64,000 nucleotides of DNA from Stenotrophomonas sp. 704A1 (GTDB lineage Bacteria; Pseudomonadota; Gammaproteobacteria; Xanthomonadales; Xanthomonadaceae), in contig NZ_CP130831.1 of assembly GCF_030549525.1 (NCBI RefSeq), forward strand, positions 397,501-461,500, read 5' to 3'. Below are positions 10,903 through 19,522 of the stretch, piece by piece (the first letter of the stretch is position 1; the number at the start of each line of letters is the position of its first letter). The notes beneath the pieces are model-generated. The model searched no databases, had not been told where the DNA came from, and was given only the letters and a program-made list of their open reading frames with translations. The position numbers and the translations under genes are program-made.

Positions 10903-10908
10903 GACAAT
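10903..10908 (+). promoter_or_regulatory. Candidate -10 box for leaderless pnuC
   Basis: GACAAT followed by 6 nt (GGCGCC) and then ATG 10915; no SD between. Confidence 0.45.
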
Positions 10909-10914
10909 GGCGCC

Positions 10915-11514
10915 ATGAACCTGTCCGATCCGAACTTCCAGCTGGAGCTGGCTGCCAACATCGCCGTCGCCGGCTCGATCCTGCTGGCTGGTCGCAACAA
11001 TGTGCATACGTGGTGGCTGGGCATCGTCGGCTGCGCGCTGTTCGCCGCCGTATTCGAACGCTCGCACCTGTATGCGGACATGGTGCTGCAGTTCTTCTTC
11101 ATCGCCATCAGCGTGCTGGGCTGGTGGCAGTGGCTGCGCGGCGACCACGGCGCGCCCCTGCCGATCACCCCGGTGCGGCCACGTGCGTGGGCATGGTTGC
11201 TGCCTTTGGCCGTCGTGGCGACCTTCGGCTACGGCTGGATGCTGACCCGCCTGACCCATGCCTATGCGCCCTATGTCGATTCGGCGGTGCTGGTGCTGAG
11301 CGTGATCGCGCAGATCCTGATGATGCGGCGCAAGCTGGAATCGTGGTGGGTCTGGCTGCTGGTGAACACCATCGCGGTGCCGCTGTACTACAGCCGCGGC
11401 CTGCACCTGACCTCGATCCTGTATGTCGGCTTCTGGATCAATGCGCTGGTCGCGCTGCGCCACTGGCGCCACCTGATGCGCGGTCAGGCCAGGGGCGCCG
11501 ATGGCGCTGCCTGA
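10915..11514 (+). CDS. pnuC: Nicotinamide riboside transporter PnuC
   Basis: A 199-aa inner membrane protein with about seven hydrophobic segments; the opening (NIAVAGSILLAGRNNVHTWWLG), the WWQW motif and the overall length match PnuC. It brings nicotinamide riboside into the cell for NAD salvage. The start at 10915 was chosen because the N-terminus begins the conserved domain; the upstream open frame to 10813 is not hydrophobic. Its last 14 nt overlap the next gene, a NadR-type kinase/adenylyltransferase that traps and converts the imported riboside, so the two act together. Confidence 0.93.
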   Translation: MNLSDPNFQLELAANIAVAGSILLAGRNNVHTWWLGIVGCALFAAVFERSHLYADMVLQFFFIAISVLGWWQWLRGDHGAPLPITPVRPRAWAWLLPLAVVATFGYGWMLTRLTHAYAPYVDSAVLVLSVIAQILMMRRKLESWWVWLLVNTIAVPLYYSRGLHLTSILYVGFWINALVALRHWRHLMRGQARGADGAA

Positions 11515-12568
11515 GCCCGCTGCGCGCGGGCTGGTGGTCGGCAAGTTCTGCCCGCTGCACCTCGGCCACGAGCGCCTGATCGAATTCGCTGCCGCACGCT
11601 GCGCACAGCTGCTGGTGATCGGCTGGTCGCAGCCGGGCTTTGCCGGCTACAGCGCGGCGCGCCGCGAGCGCTGGCTGCGCGCGCGCTTTCCGCAGGCGAT
11701 TGTGGCGGTGCTGGATGATGCGCGGCTGGCGGCGTTGTGCAGGCAACGGGGAATTGCCGTACGTGCGCTGCCGCATGACAACGACAGCGAGCAGGTGCAA
11801 CGCGCGTTCACTGCCTGGCTGTGCGTGGCGTTGTTTGGTGGACCGGTGCAGGCTGTTTTCACTGGCGAAGACTATGGAGATGGTTTTGCTGAGGTCCTGG
11901 CGCAGCATTTCAATGCGCCCGTGCAGCACCATCGGCTCGAGCGTTCGACCGATATCGGTCAGGCCAGCGGCACTCAGCTGCGGGTCGACCCGCATGCGCA
12001 TCGGAGCAGCCTGAGCCCGGCGGTATACGCTGACCATGTGCAACGGGTGGCCTTCATCGGCGGTGAGTCCACCGGCAAAAGCACGCTGGCGCGCGTGCTT
12101 GCCGAGCGGCTGGGCACGGTGTGGGTACCGGAGTTCGGTCGCACCCTGTGGGAGCAGCAGGGCGGTGATCTTCTGGCGCAGGATCTGCTGCGCATTGCGG
12201 CCACACAGGCGCAGCACGAGGACCAGGCCGCGCAGCAGGCGCATCGCTGGTTGTTCTGCGATACCACGCCCCTGGTGACACTGGGCTACAGCGGCTGGAT
12301 GTTCGGTACGACGCCCGAGCCGCTGCTGCGGGCGGCCGAGCGGGCATACGACCTGCTGTTCCTGTGTGCGCCGGACATTCCGTTCGAGCAGGATGGGACG
12401 CGGGTGGGCGAGGGTTTCCGTGCGCAGCAACACGCGTGGTACCAGCACCAGCTGCAGGCGCGCGGGGTCGACCATGTGCTGTTGGAGGGCGACCTGGATA
12501 CACGGGTCGCGCGGGTGCTGGAGGCGTTGGCCACGCGTGCCGAGACCCGGTTCAGCGTGGTGGCGTGA
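11501..12568 (+). CDS. nadR: NadR-like bifunctional NMN adenylyltransferase / ribosylnicotinamide kinase
   Basis: A 355-aa cytosolic enzyme. The N-terminal nucleotidyltransferase domain (residues about 10-165) carries GKFCPLHLGH, the GxFxPxHxGH motif. The C-terminal kinase domain (about 180-355) begins with Walker A GGESTGKST. Together they phosphorylate nicotinamide riboside and adenylate NMN to NAD. The N-terminal helix-turn-helix of E. coli NadR is absent, so it should be an enzyme only and not a repressor. Translation is probably coupled to pnuC through the 14-nt overlap. Confidence 0.93.
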   Translation: MALPEPAARGLVVGKFCPLHLGHERLIEFAAARCAQLLVIGWSQPGFAGYSAARRERWLRARFPQAIVAVLDDARLAALCRQRGIAVRALPHDNDSEQVQRAFTAWLCVALFGGPVQAVFTGEDYGDGFAEVLAQHFNAPVQHHRLERSTDIGQASGTQLRVDPHAHRSSLSPAVYADHVQRVAFIGGESTGKSTLARVLAERLGTVWVPEFGRTLWEQQGGDLLAQDLLRIAATQAQHEDQAAQQAHRWLFCDTTPLVTLGYSGWMFGTTPEPLLRAAERAYDLLFLCAPDIPFEQDGTRVGEGFRAQQHAWYQHQLQARGVDHVLLEGDLDTRVARVLEALATRAETRFSVVA

Positions 12569-12573
12569 TGGTC

Positions 12574-12596
12574 GCCGGGCATGGCCCGGCGCTACC
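12574..12596. repeat. REP element, inverted orientation
   Basis: GCCGGGCatGGCCCGGC followed by GCTACC, the reverse complement of the GGTAGC head, just after the nadR stop. Confidence 0.85.
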
Positions 12597-12607
12597 GCAA
12601 CCGCACA

Positions 12608-12633
12608 AAAAACCCCGCGTGCGCGGGGTTTTT
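12608..12633. terminator. Bidirectional terminator between nadR and putA
   Basis: AAAAACCCCGCG TG CGCGGGGTTTTT is a perfect hairpin with A and T flanks and can terminate both convergent genes. Confidence 0.93.
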
Positions 12634-12656
12634 CGTTCACGTCATGACGCTTGCAA

Positions 12657-15600
12657 TCAGTCGCCCAGGGTCAGCAGCGAGGCGTTGCCGCCGGCGGCGG
12701 TGGTGTTCACCGTCACCGTCTTCTCGGTGGCGAAGCGCAGCAGGTAGTGCGGGCCGCCGGCCTTCGGACCGGTGCCGGACAGGCCCTGGCCGCCGAACGG
12801 CTGCACGCCGACCACTGCACCGATCTGGTTGCGGTTGACGTAGACGTTGCCGACATGGACGCCGTTGCTGATGCGATCAACGGTTTCGTCGATGCGCGAA
12901 TGCACGCCCAGGGTGAGGCCGTAGCCGGTGGCGTTGATCTGGTCGATCACCGCGTCGAGCTGGTCGCCCTTCCATCGGATCACGTGCAGCACCGGCCCGA
13001 AGATTTCCTTCTGCAGCTGGTCGAGGTTGTTCAGCTCGTAGGCGCGCGGGGCGAAGAAGGTGCCGTTGGCGGCATCGGCGGACAGCTCGGCGGCGGCGAT
13101 CAGGCGCGCTTCGCGGTCCATGCGCTCGGCATGGTCCTGCAGGATCTTCAGTGCATCGGCGTCGATCACCGGGCCGACGTCGGTGGACAGCAGGCCCGGG
13201 TTGCCGACCTTCAGTTCCTTCATCGCGCCGGCCAGCATGGTCATCACCTTGTCGGCGATGTCGTCCTGCACGAACAGCACGCGCGCGGCCGAGCAGCGCT
13301 GGCCGGCGGAGGTGAAGGCCGAACCGATCGCATCCTTGACCAGCTGTTCCGGCAGCGCCGAGGAATCGGCGATGAAGGCGTTCTGGCCGCCGGTTTCGGC
13401 GATCAGCACGCCGATGGCGGCGTCGCGTGCGGCCATCGCGCGGTTGATCGCACGTGCAGTGTCGGTGGAACCGGTGAAGGCCACGCCGGCCACGCGCGGG
13501 TCGGCGGTCAGCGCGGCGCCGACGGTGGCACCGTCGCCCGGCAGGTACTGCACCACCTCGGCCGGCACGCCGGCATCGTGCAGCAGCTTGACCGCGTAGT
13601 AACCGATCAGGTTGGTCTGCTCGGCGGGCTTGGCGATCACGCTGTTGCCGGCGGCCAGTGCGGCAGCGACCTGGCCCAGGAAGATCGCCAGCGGGAAGTT
13701 CCACGGGCTGATGCAGACGAACACGCCGCGGCCATGCAGCTGCAGCTCGTTGGATTCACCGGTCGGGCTCGGCAGCTTCTCGGCGTGGGCGAACTGCTCG
13801 CGCGCCTGCTTGGCGTAGTAGCGCAGGAAGTCCACGGCTTCGCGCACTTCGGCGATGCCGTCGGGCAGGCTCTTGCCGGCTTCCTTCACGCACAGGGCCA
13901 TGAACTCCGGCATGCGCGCTTCCAGCTGGTCGGCGGCGTGTTCGAGGATGGCCGCACGGCTGGCGGCCGGGGTGCGGTTCCAGGCAGGCTGTGCGGCCAC
14001 GGCATTGGCCAGTGCCTTCTGCACGGTAGCGGCGTCGGCGGCCTGCCACTGGCCGACCACCTCGCGGGTGTCGGCCGGGTTGGTCACCGGCAGCGAGGCG
14101 CCGGCCGGGTTGGCGCCCGGCACCAGCGGGGCGGCCTGCCACGGCTTGATGGCCGCGTTGAGCTGCTCGGCCAGGGCGCGCAGTTCGTTGTCGTTGGCGA
14201 GGTTGGCGCCCATGGAGTTCTTCCTGTCGTGGTTCTGGCTGCGCAGCAGGTCAACCGGCAGCGGGATCTTGGGATGCGGAATCGATTCGAACGAAGCAAC
14301 CATCTCGACCGGATCGCGGATCAGGTCGGCGATCGGCACGCGCTCGTCGGTGATGCGGTTGACGAAGCTGGAGTTGGCGCCGTTTTCAAGCAGGCGGCGC
14401 ACCAGGTACGGCAGCAGGTCTTCATGCGAGCCGACCGGTGCGTACACGCGGCACGGCAGGTTCAGGCGGTCGGCCGGCACCACTTCGGCGTACAGGTCGT
14501 CGCCCATGCCGTGCAGCTTCTGGTGCTCGTACACACCGCCGTTGGCGATGCTGCGCACGGCTGCGATCGTGTGCGCGTTGTGCGTGGCGAACATCGGGTA
14601 GATCGCGTCGGCATGGGTGAACAGACGCTTGGCGCAGGCCAGGTAGGACACGTCGGTGTTCTGCTTGCGGGTGAACACCGGGTAGCCCGGATAGCCCTCG
14701 ATCTGCGCGCGCTTGATCTCCGCATCCCAGTAGGCGCCCTTGACCAGGCGCACCTGCAGGCGGCGACCGGCGCGGCGCGCCATGTCGGCCAGGTGGTCGA
14801 TCGTGTACGGGGTGCGCTTCTGGTAGGCCTGCACGACCACGCCGAAGCCATCCCAGCCGGCCAGCGACGCATCGGAGAACACCTGCTCGATGATGTCCAG
14901 CGACAGTTCCAGGCGGTCGGATTCTTCGGCGTCGACGGTGCAGCCGATGCCGTAGCTCTTGGCCAGCTGTGCCAGTTCCAGCACGCCCGGCACCAGGTCC
15001 TTCAGCACGCGCTCGCGCTTGGCATGCTCGTAGCGCGGGTACAGCGCCGACAGCTTGATCGAAATGCCCGGTGCGTTGTTGACGTCGCCCTCCGGACGGC
15101 CGCCGCGTGCCTTGTGATCGCCACCGATGGCGTGGATCGCACGACGGTAGTCTTCCAGGTAGCGCAGCGCGTCCTTCATGGTCAGCGCGCCTTCGCCCAG
15201 CATGTCGAAGGAGTAGCGGTAGCTGGCGTTGTCGCCCTTGTGCGAGCGCGACAGCGCTTCGCTGATGGTGCGGCCCATCACGAACTGGTGGCCCATGATC
15301 TTCATCGCCTGGCGCACGGCCAGGCGCACCACCGGCTCACCCACGCGGCCGACCAGGCGCTTGAACGCGCTCGGCGCATCGGCGCGGGTGGCATCGTTCA
15401 TCTGCACCAGCTTGCCGGTCAGCATCAGGCCCCAGGTCGATGCGTTGACCAGCACCGAGTCGCTGCCGCCCAGGTGCTTTTCCCAGTCGGCATCGGCCAG
15501 CTTGTCGCGGATCAGCTTGTCGGCGGTGTCCTGGTCCGGAATGCGCAGCAGCGCCTCGGCCACGCACATCAGCAGCACGCCTTCCTCGCTGCCCAGGTCG

Positions 15601-15875
15601 TACTGGCGCATGAAGGCTTCGATCGCGCCCTGGTCCTTGGCGCGCACGCGCACCCGGGCCACCAGGTCGGCGGCCAGCGCCTGCACCCTGGCCTGTTCGT
15701 CGGCGGGCAGGCGCGCCTGCGCCAGCAGCTCGCGGACATGGCTGGCCTCATCCTTCAGCCAGGCATCGGTAATGGCCTGGCGGAAAGGGTTTGGAGACGC
15801 CGGAAGCTCCGGTGACAGCAGCGCCGAGGGACGCGGAGCGTCGCTGGGAGCGGGGGAAGTGGAAGGTGCGTTCAT
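12657..15875 (-). CDS. putA: Bifunctional proline dehydrogenase / L-glutamate gamma-semialdehyde dehydrogenase
   Basis: A protein of about 1072 aa that oxidises proline to glutamate, passing electrons to quinone via FAD. The helical N-terminal region (RQAITDAWLKDEASHV) leads to the PRODH barrel (about residues 180-480, with LVKGAYWDAE and YPVFTRK), then the ALDH module (about 560-1060) with FTGSTDTARAI, ETGGQNA (Glu) and GQRCSAARV (catalytic Cys). It ends NASLLTLGD directly after the ALDH fold. There is no ribbon-helix-helix DNA-binding domain and no long C-terminal extension, so it is the minimal (type A) PutA without repressor activity. ATG 15875 has no strong SD; ATG 15914 has GGAAGG 7 nt upstream and may be the true start. 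Confidence 0.95.
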   Translation of the reverse strand: MNAPSTSPAPSDAPRPSALLSPELPASPNPFRQAITDAWLKDEASHVRELLAQARLPADEQARVQALAADLVARVRVRAKDQGAIEAFMRQYDLGSEEGVLLMCVAEALLRIPDQDTADKLIRDKLADADWEKHLGGSDSVLVNASTWGLMLTGKLVQMNDATRADAPSAFKRLVGRVGEPVVRLAVRQAMKIMGHQFVMGRTISEALSRSHKGDNASYRYSFDMLGEGALTMKDALRYLEDYRRAIHAIGGDHKARGGRPEGDVNNAPGISIKLSALYPRYEHAKRERVLKDLVPGVLELAQLAKSYGIGCTVDAEESDRLELSLDIIEQVFSDASLAGWDGFGVVVQAYQKRTPYTIDHLADMARRAGRRLQVRLVKGAYWDAEIKRAQIEGYPGYPVFTRKQNTDVSYLACAKRLFTHADAIYPMFATHNAHTIAAVRSIANGGVYEHQKLHGMGDDLYAEVVPADRLNLPCRVYAPVGSHEDLLPYLVRRLLENGANSSFVNRITDERVPIADLIRDPVEMVASFESIPHPKIPLPVDLLRSQNHDRKNSMGANLANDNELRALAEQLNAAIKPWQAAPLVPGANPAGASLPVTNPADTREVVGQWQAADAATVQKALANAVAAQPAWNRTPAASRAAILEHAADQLEARMPEFMALCVKEAGKSLPDGIAEVREAVDFLRYYAKQAREQFAHAEKLPSPTGESNELQLHGRGVFVCISPWNFPLAIFLGQVAAALAAGNSVIAKPAEQTNLIGYYAVKLLHDAGVPAEVVQYLPGDGATVGAALTADPRVAGVAFTGSTDTARAINRAMAARDAAIGVLIAETGGQNAFIADSSALPEQLVKDAIGSAFTSAGQRCSAARVLFVQDDIADKVMTMLAGAMKELKVGNPGLLSTDVGPVIDADALKILQDHAERMDREARLIAAAELSADAANGTFFAPRAYELNNLDQLQKEIFGPVLHVIRWKGDQLDAVIDQINATGYGLTLGVHSRIDETVDRISNGVHVGNVYVNRNQIGAVVGVQPFGGQGLSGTGPKAGGPHYLLRFATEKTVTVNTTAAGGNASLLTLGD

Positions 15876-15913
15876 GCCGGTCCGGCCAGTGGAAAACTTG
15901 GCGATTTTAATCA

Positions 15914-15927
15914 TTTTTACGCCTTCC
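15914..15927 (-). promoter_or_regulatory. Strong Shine-Dalgarno before an alternative putA start
   Basis: On the minus strand GGAAGG (rc of 15922-15927) is 7 nt before ATG at 15914, in frame with putA and 13 codons upstream of the start given. This would add MIKIAKFSTGRTG to the N-terminus. Confidence 0.6.
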
Positions 15928-16148
15928 GGAAGTGCCCCGCAGCCACCTTCGTGAATGCTGATAGCCCCTAACCGTGGTGGATTCAGCCTGTTCAGCAAAG
16001 TCCGTCGAATTTGTGCCGAATTCGTCATTCGCGCCGCTGAGGTCATGCTGTATTGCAACATCGGAAAAAATGTGAATGCACCCTTGCTACCGGCGAGAGC
16101 GCAGGGCTACCATCGAGACGTTTCCCGCGGCAGGAACGCGGTTGCGAC

Positions 16149-16625
16149 ATGATCGAGGTGCTTACAGCTCCGGATGGGTCAGGTACGCAGCTGCGGCTGC
16201 GTCCCCCACGGGCGCTCGATGCCCGGCAGTTCGTCCTGTTGTTTGCCGTGTTGTCGGGAGTGATGTGGCTGGTGTCCGCCCTCGGGTGGGTGGCCGGCAA
16301 TGCTTTCGCTCCCCTGTTCGCGTTGCTGTACAGCCTGCTGCTGGCAGCCGCGCTGCGTGCCTTGTGGCGCAGCGGTGAACGGCAGGAGGAGATCCGGGTG
16401 GTGCCGGCGTGCGTGGAGGTCATCCCCGTACCCGGTGGTTCGCCGGTGTTCCGGGCCCATCCCCACTGGGTGCGCCTGCTCACCGACGATGAGAGGGTCC
16501 GGCTGGCATCCAGCGGCCGGCAGGTGGAGGTGGGGAGTTTCCTCGCGCCGGCCGAACGTCAAACGCTTGTTGAAACGCTTGAAGATTTGCTCGCCGCCAG
16601 CGATGGCGGCAACCGACGACGCTAA
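16149..16625 (+). CDS. DUF2244 domain-containing membrane protein
   Basis: A 158-aa protein with a short cytosolic head (PDGSGTQLRLRPPRALD), two adjacent transmembrane segments (about residues 26-70) and a soluble C-terminal domain that includes HPHWVRLL and VEVGSFLAPAER, the DUF2244 pattern. In many proteobacteria DUF2244 genes lie next to cytochrome oxidase genes, as here: coxB starts 11 nt downstream. The function is unknown; a role in oxidase assembly is inferred from position only. Confidence 0.85.
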   Translation: MIEVLTAPDGSGTQLRLRPPRALDARQFVLLFAVLSGVMWLVSALGWVAGNAFAPLFALLYSLLLAAALRALWRSGERQEEIRVVPACVEVIPVPGGSPVFRAHPHWVRLLTDDERVRLASSGRQVEVGSFLAPAERQTLVETLEDLLAASDGGNRRR

Positions 16626-16636
16626 GGGTCTAGGCA

Positions 16637-17593
16637 ATGAAGCAAAGCAGAGGGTGGGGCACGAAGTGCGTTGCAATGGCCGCCGCGATGGGGGCCCTGC
16701 TGTCGATGCCGGGGACGGTGCTGGCCCAGGCGGCCGATCCCAAGCCGTGGCAGTTGAACATGGGCAAGGGGGTGACCCAGACCTCGCGCCTGGCCTGGGA
16801 GTCGAACAACCTCTCGTTGATCGTGTGCACGGTGATCGGCGTGATCGTGTTCGGTGCCATGGCCTACGCCATGTTCGCGTTCCGCAAGTCCAAGGGCGCC
16901 GTTGCCGCCACCTTCAGCCACAACACCAAGGCCGAGGTCATCTGGACGGTGATCCCGGTGATCATCCTGGTGGTGATGGCGTGGCCGGCCACGGCCAACC
17001 TGATCAAGATGTACGACACCCGCGATGCCGAGCTGACCGTCAAGGTGACCGGCTACCAGTGGATGTGGAAGTACGAATACCTGGGTGAGAACGTGGCCTT
17101 CACCAGCCGCCTGGACCGCGAGTCCGACCGCATGCGGCAGAGCGGCAAGGTGCCGACCCGCGAGAGCCATCCGCACTACCTGCTGGATGTCGACAACCGG
17201 CTGGTGCTGCCGGTGGATACCAAGGTGCGCTTCGTCATCACCTCCGACGACGTGATCCACGCCTGGTGGGTGCCGGCGCTGGGCTGGAAACAGGATGCGA
17301 TCCCCGGCTTCATCAACGAGGCGTGGACCAACATCGAGCAGCCGGGCGTGTACCGCGGGCAGTGCGCCGAACTGTGCGGCAAGGACCATGGGTTCATGCC
17401 GATCGTGGTGGAGGCGGTGTCCAAGGAAGACTTCAGGCAATGGCTGGCCCAGCGCAAGCCGGCGCCTGCCCCTGCAGCGCCGGCCGCACCGGCTGAACCC
17501 GCCGCACCGGCTGCTGACGCCCCGGCCACGCCGGCTGCACCGGCGGCGGCCGACACCGGCAGTGCGCCGGCACCGGCAGCCAGCGGCGCCTGA
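16637..17593 (+). CDS. coxB: Cytochrome c oxidase subunit II
   Basis: A 318-aa periplasm-facing subunit of an aa3-type oxidase. A cleavable signal (LLSMPGTVLAQA) is followed by two transmembrane helices (about 55-80 and 100-120), then a cupredoxin domain. CuA ligands are visible: DDVIHAWWVP (His) and CAELCGKDHGFM (Cys, Cys, His, Met). YQWMWKYEY is the electron-entry aromatic patch. The last 45 residues are an Ala/Pro-rich tail with no haem c motif, so this is the caa-less form. First structural gene of the operon. Confidence 0.97.
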   Translation: MKQSRGWGTKCVAMAAAMGALLSMPGTVLAQAADPKPWQLNMGKGVTQTSRLAWESNNLSLIVCTVIGVIVFGAMAYAMFAFRKSKGAVAATFSHNTKAEVIWTVIPVIILVVMAWPATANLIKMYDTRDAELTVKVTGYQWMWKYEYLGENVAFTSRLDRESDRMRQSGKVPTRESHPHYLLDVDNRLVLPVDTKVRFVITSDDVIHAWWVPALGWKQDAIPGFINEAWTNIEQPGVYRGQCAELCGKDHGFMPIVVEAVSKEDFRQWLAQRKPAPAPAAPAAPAEPAAPAADAPATPAAPAAADTGSAPAPAASGA

Positions 17594-17654
17594 TATGACT
17601 GCCCGCGGCCGCATCGCGGCCGTGGCGACAACCGATTCTGAGAGGTGTTTTGCA

Positions 17655-19262
17655 ATGGCGCACTCGGCAGTTGGGCACGACGATCACCATCATCACCAGA
17701 GCTTCTTCGAGCGTTGGTTCTTCTCGACCAACCACAAGGACATCGGCACGCTGTACCTGGGTTTCAGCTTCATCATGTTCGTCATCGGTGCGTTCATGAG
17801 TGTGCTGATCCGCCTGGAGCTGGCACAACCGGGCCTGCAGTTCATCCGCCCCGAGCAGTTCAACCAGCTGACCACCGTGCACGCCCTGGTGATGATCTTC
17901 GGCGGGGTGATGCCCGCCTTCGTCGGCCTGGCCAACTGGATGATCCCGTTGCAGATCGGTGCGCCGGACATGGCGCTGCCACGGATGAACAACTGGTCGT
18001 TCTGGCTGCTGCCGGTGGCCTTCAGCCTGTTGCTGCTGACCTTCCTGCTGCCCGGCGGCGCGCCGGCCGGCGGCTGGACGCTGTACCCGCCGCTGTCACT
18101 GCAGGGCGGCTACAACGTCGCCTTCACCGTGTTCGCCATCCACGTGGCCGGCATCAGCTCGATCATGGGCGCGATCAACATCATCGCCACCGTGCTGAAC
18201 ATGCGTGCACCCGGCATCGATCTGCTGAAGATGCCGATCTTCTGCTGGGCCTGGCTGATCACTGCCTTCCTGCTGATCGCGGTGATGCCGGTGCTGGCCG
18301 GTGCGGTGACCATGCTGCTGACCGACAAGTTCTTCGGCACCAGCTTCTTCAATGCGGCCGGTGGCGGCGACCCGGTGATGTTCCAGCACATCTTCTGGTT
18401 CTTCGGGCACCCAGAGGTCTACATCATGATCCTGCCCGCCTTCGGCGTGGTCAGCGAGATCATCCCGACCTTCAGCCGCAAGCCGTTGTTCGGCTACCAG
18501 GCGATGGTGTACGCCACTGCGGCGATCGCGTTCCTGTCGTTCATCGTCTGGGCCCACCACATGTTCACCGTCGGCATGCCACTGGGCGGTGAGATCTACT
18601 TCATGTTCGCCACCATGCTGATCTCGATCCCGACCGGCGTGAAGGTGTTCAACTGGGTCAGCACCATGTGGCGTGGCTCGCTCACTTTCGAAGCGCCGAT
18701 GCTGTGGTCGGTGGCCTTCGTCATCCTGTTCACCATCGGCGGTTTCTCCGGGCTGATGCTGGCGATCGTGGCTGCCGACTTCCAGTACCACGACACCTAC
18801 TTCGTGGTGGCCCACTTCCACTACGTGCTGGTGACCGGTGCGGTGTTCGCGCTGATCGCGGCGGTGTACTACTGGTGGCCGAAGTGGACCGGGCGCATGT
18901 ACAGCGAGAAGTGGGCCAAGGTGCACTTCTGGTGGTCGATCGTGTTCGTCAACCTGCTGTTCTTCCCGCAGCATTTCCTCGGCCTGGCCGGCATGCCGCG
19001 CCGCATCCCCGATTACAGCGTGGCCTTCGCCGACTGGAACCTGATCAGCTCGATCGGTGCGTTCGGCATGTTCGCCACGCCGTTCATGATGGCTGCGATC
19101 CTGCTGTCCTCGCTGCGCAATGGCGAGAAGGCCGAGGCCCGCTCCTGGGAAGGCGCGCGCGGACTGGAGTGGACGCTGCCGTCACCGGCACCGGCGCATA
19201 CCTTCACCACGCCGCCGACGATCCGCCCGGGCGACCTGGCGCATGACGACATCACGCATTGA
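17655..19262 (+). CDS. ctaD: Cytochrome c oxidase subunit I
   Basis: A 535-aa catalytic subunit holding haem a, haem a3 and CuB. The His-rich start (MAHSAVGHDDHHHHQ) leads into STNHKDIGTLYL. Landmarks: HALVMIFGGVMPAF (haem a His), FGHPEVYIMILPAFG (CuB His and cross-linked Tyr), HHMFTVGM (CuB His pair), and HFHYVLVTG (a3/a ligands). GAGGTG lies ahead of ATG 17655. The longer upstream frame overlaps coxB and is not real. Confidence 0.98.
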   Translation: MAHSAVGHDDHHHHQSFFERWFFSTNHKDIGTLYLGFSFIMFVIGAFMSVLIRLELAQPGLQFIRPEQFNQLTTVHALVMIFGGVMPAFVGLANWMIPLQIGAPDMALPRMNNWSFWLLPVAFSLLLLTFLLPGGAPAGGWTLYPPLSLQGGYNVAFTVFAIHVAGISSIMGAINIIATVLNMRAPGIDLLKMPIFCWAWLITAFLLIAVMPVLAGAVTMLLTDKFFGTSFFNAAGGGDPVMFQHIFWFFGHPEVYIMILPAFGVVSEIIPTFSRKPLFGYQAMVYATAAIAFLSFIVWAHHMFTVGMPLGGEIYFMFATMLISIPTGVKVFNWVSTMWRGSLTFEAPMLWSVAFVILFTIGGFSGLMLAIVAADFQYHDTYFVVAHFHYVLVTGAVFALIAAVYYWWPKWTGRMYSEKWAKVHFWWSIVFVNLLFFPQHFLGLAGMPRRIPDYSVAFADWNLISSIGAFGMFATPFMMAAILLSSLRNGEKAEARSWEGARGLEWTLPSPAPAHTFTTPPTIRPGDLAHDDITH

Positions 19263-19270
19263 GGTGGGGC

Positions 19271-19522
19271 ATGCATAACGAGAGCCCGCTGCAGATCGGT
19301 AGAGTCGAGCCCTGCTCGACTGATGCCGTGTGTAGAGTCGAGCCCTGCTCGACTGGCGAAAAGCAGCCGAGCATGGCTCGGCTCTGCAACAGCCAGGGCG
19401 ACGCCCCGGAAAGCCGCATCGAACAGCAACGCCAGAGCGCGAAGCGCACGGCGATGTGGGTCGGCGCCATCGCGGTGCTGGTCTATGTCGGCTTCATCCT
19501 CAGCGGGGTGCTCGGCCGATGA
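19271..19522 (+). CDS. Small cytochrome oxidase assembly-type membrane protein with REP-derived N-terminus
   Basis: An 83-aa product ending in one transmembrane helix ([19 protein letters not shown]). The C-terminal part ([14 protein letters not shown] onward) looks like the small single-span proteins found between ctaD and ctaG in other proteobacteria. The 5' third of the reading frame contains two GTAGAGTCGAGCC palindromes and a GCCGAGC/GCTCGGC hairpin (19299-19382) that keep the frame open and encode [22 protein letters not shown] 19271 has GAGGTGGGG just upstream; ATG 19373 inside the last repeat is an alternative. The stop overlaps the ctaG start (ATGA). Confidence 0.75.
   Translation: MHNESPLQIGRVEPCSTDAVCRVEPCSTGEKQPSMARLCNSQGDAPESRIEQQRQSAKRTAMWVGAIAVLVYVGFILSGVLGR
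19299..19382. repeat. GTAG repeat cluster inside a coding region
   Basis: Two identical 23-bp GTAGAGTCGAGCC...GCTCGACT units (19299-19321 and 19332-19354, 33-bp period), then the palindrome GCCGAGCATGGCTCGGC (19366-19382). They fall within the open frame of the small oxidase gene. Confidence 0.9.

Noticed and set aside
9352..11544. 730-aa minus-strand frame over fadL and pnuC
   Set aside because: Shadow frame; both plus-strand genes are well supported and end with a terminator.
12651..15815. 1054-aa open frame opposite putA
   Set aside because: Antisense shadow of a high-GC gene; putA motifs on the minus strand are unambiguous.
16053..16148. Upstream extension of the DUF2244 reading frame
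   Set aside because: It overlaps the putA upstream region and has no hydrophobic or conserved character; ATG 16149 fits the domain.
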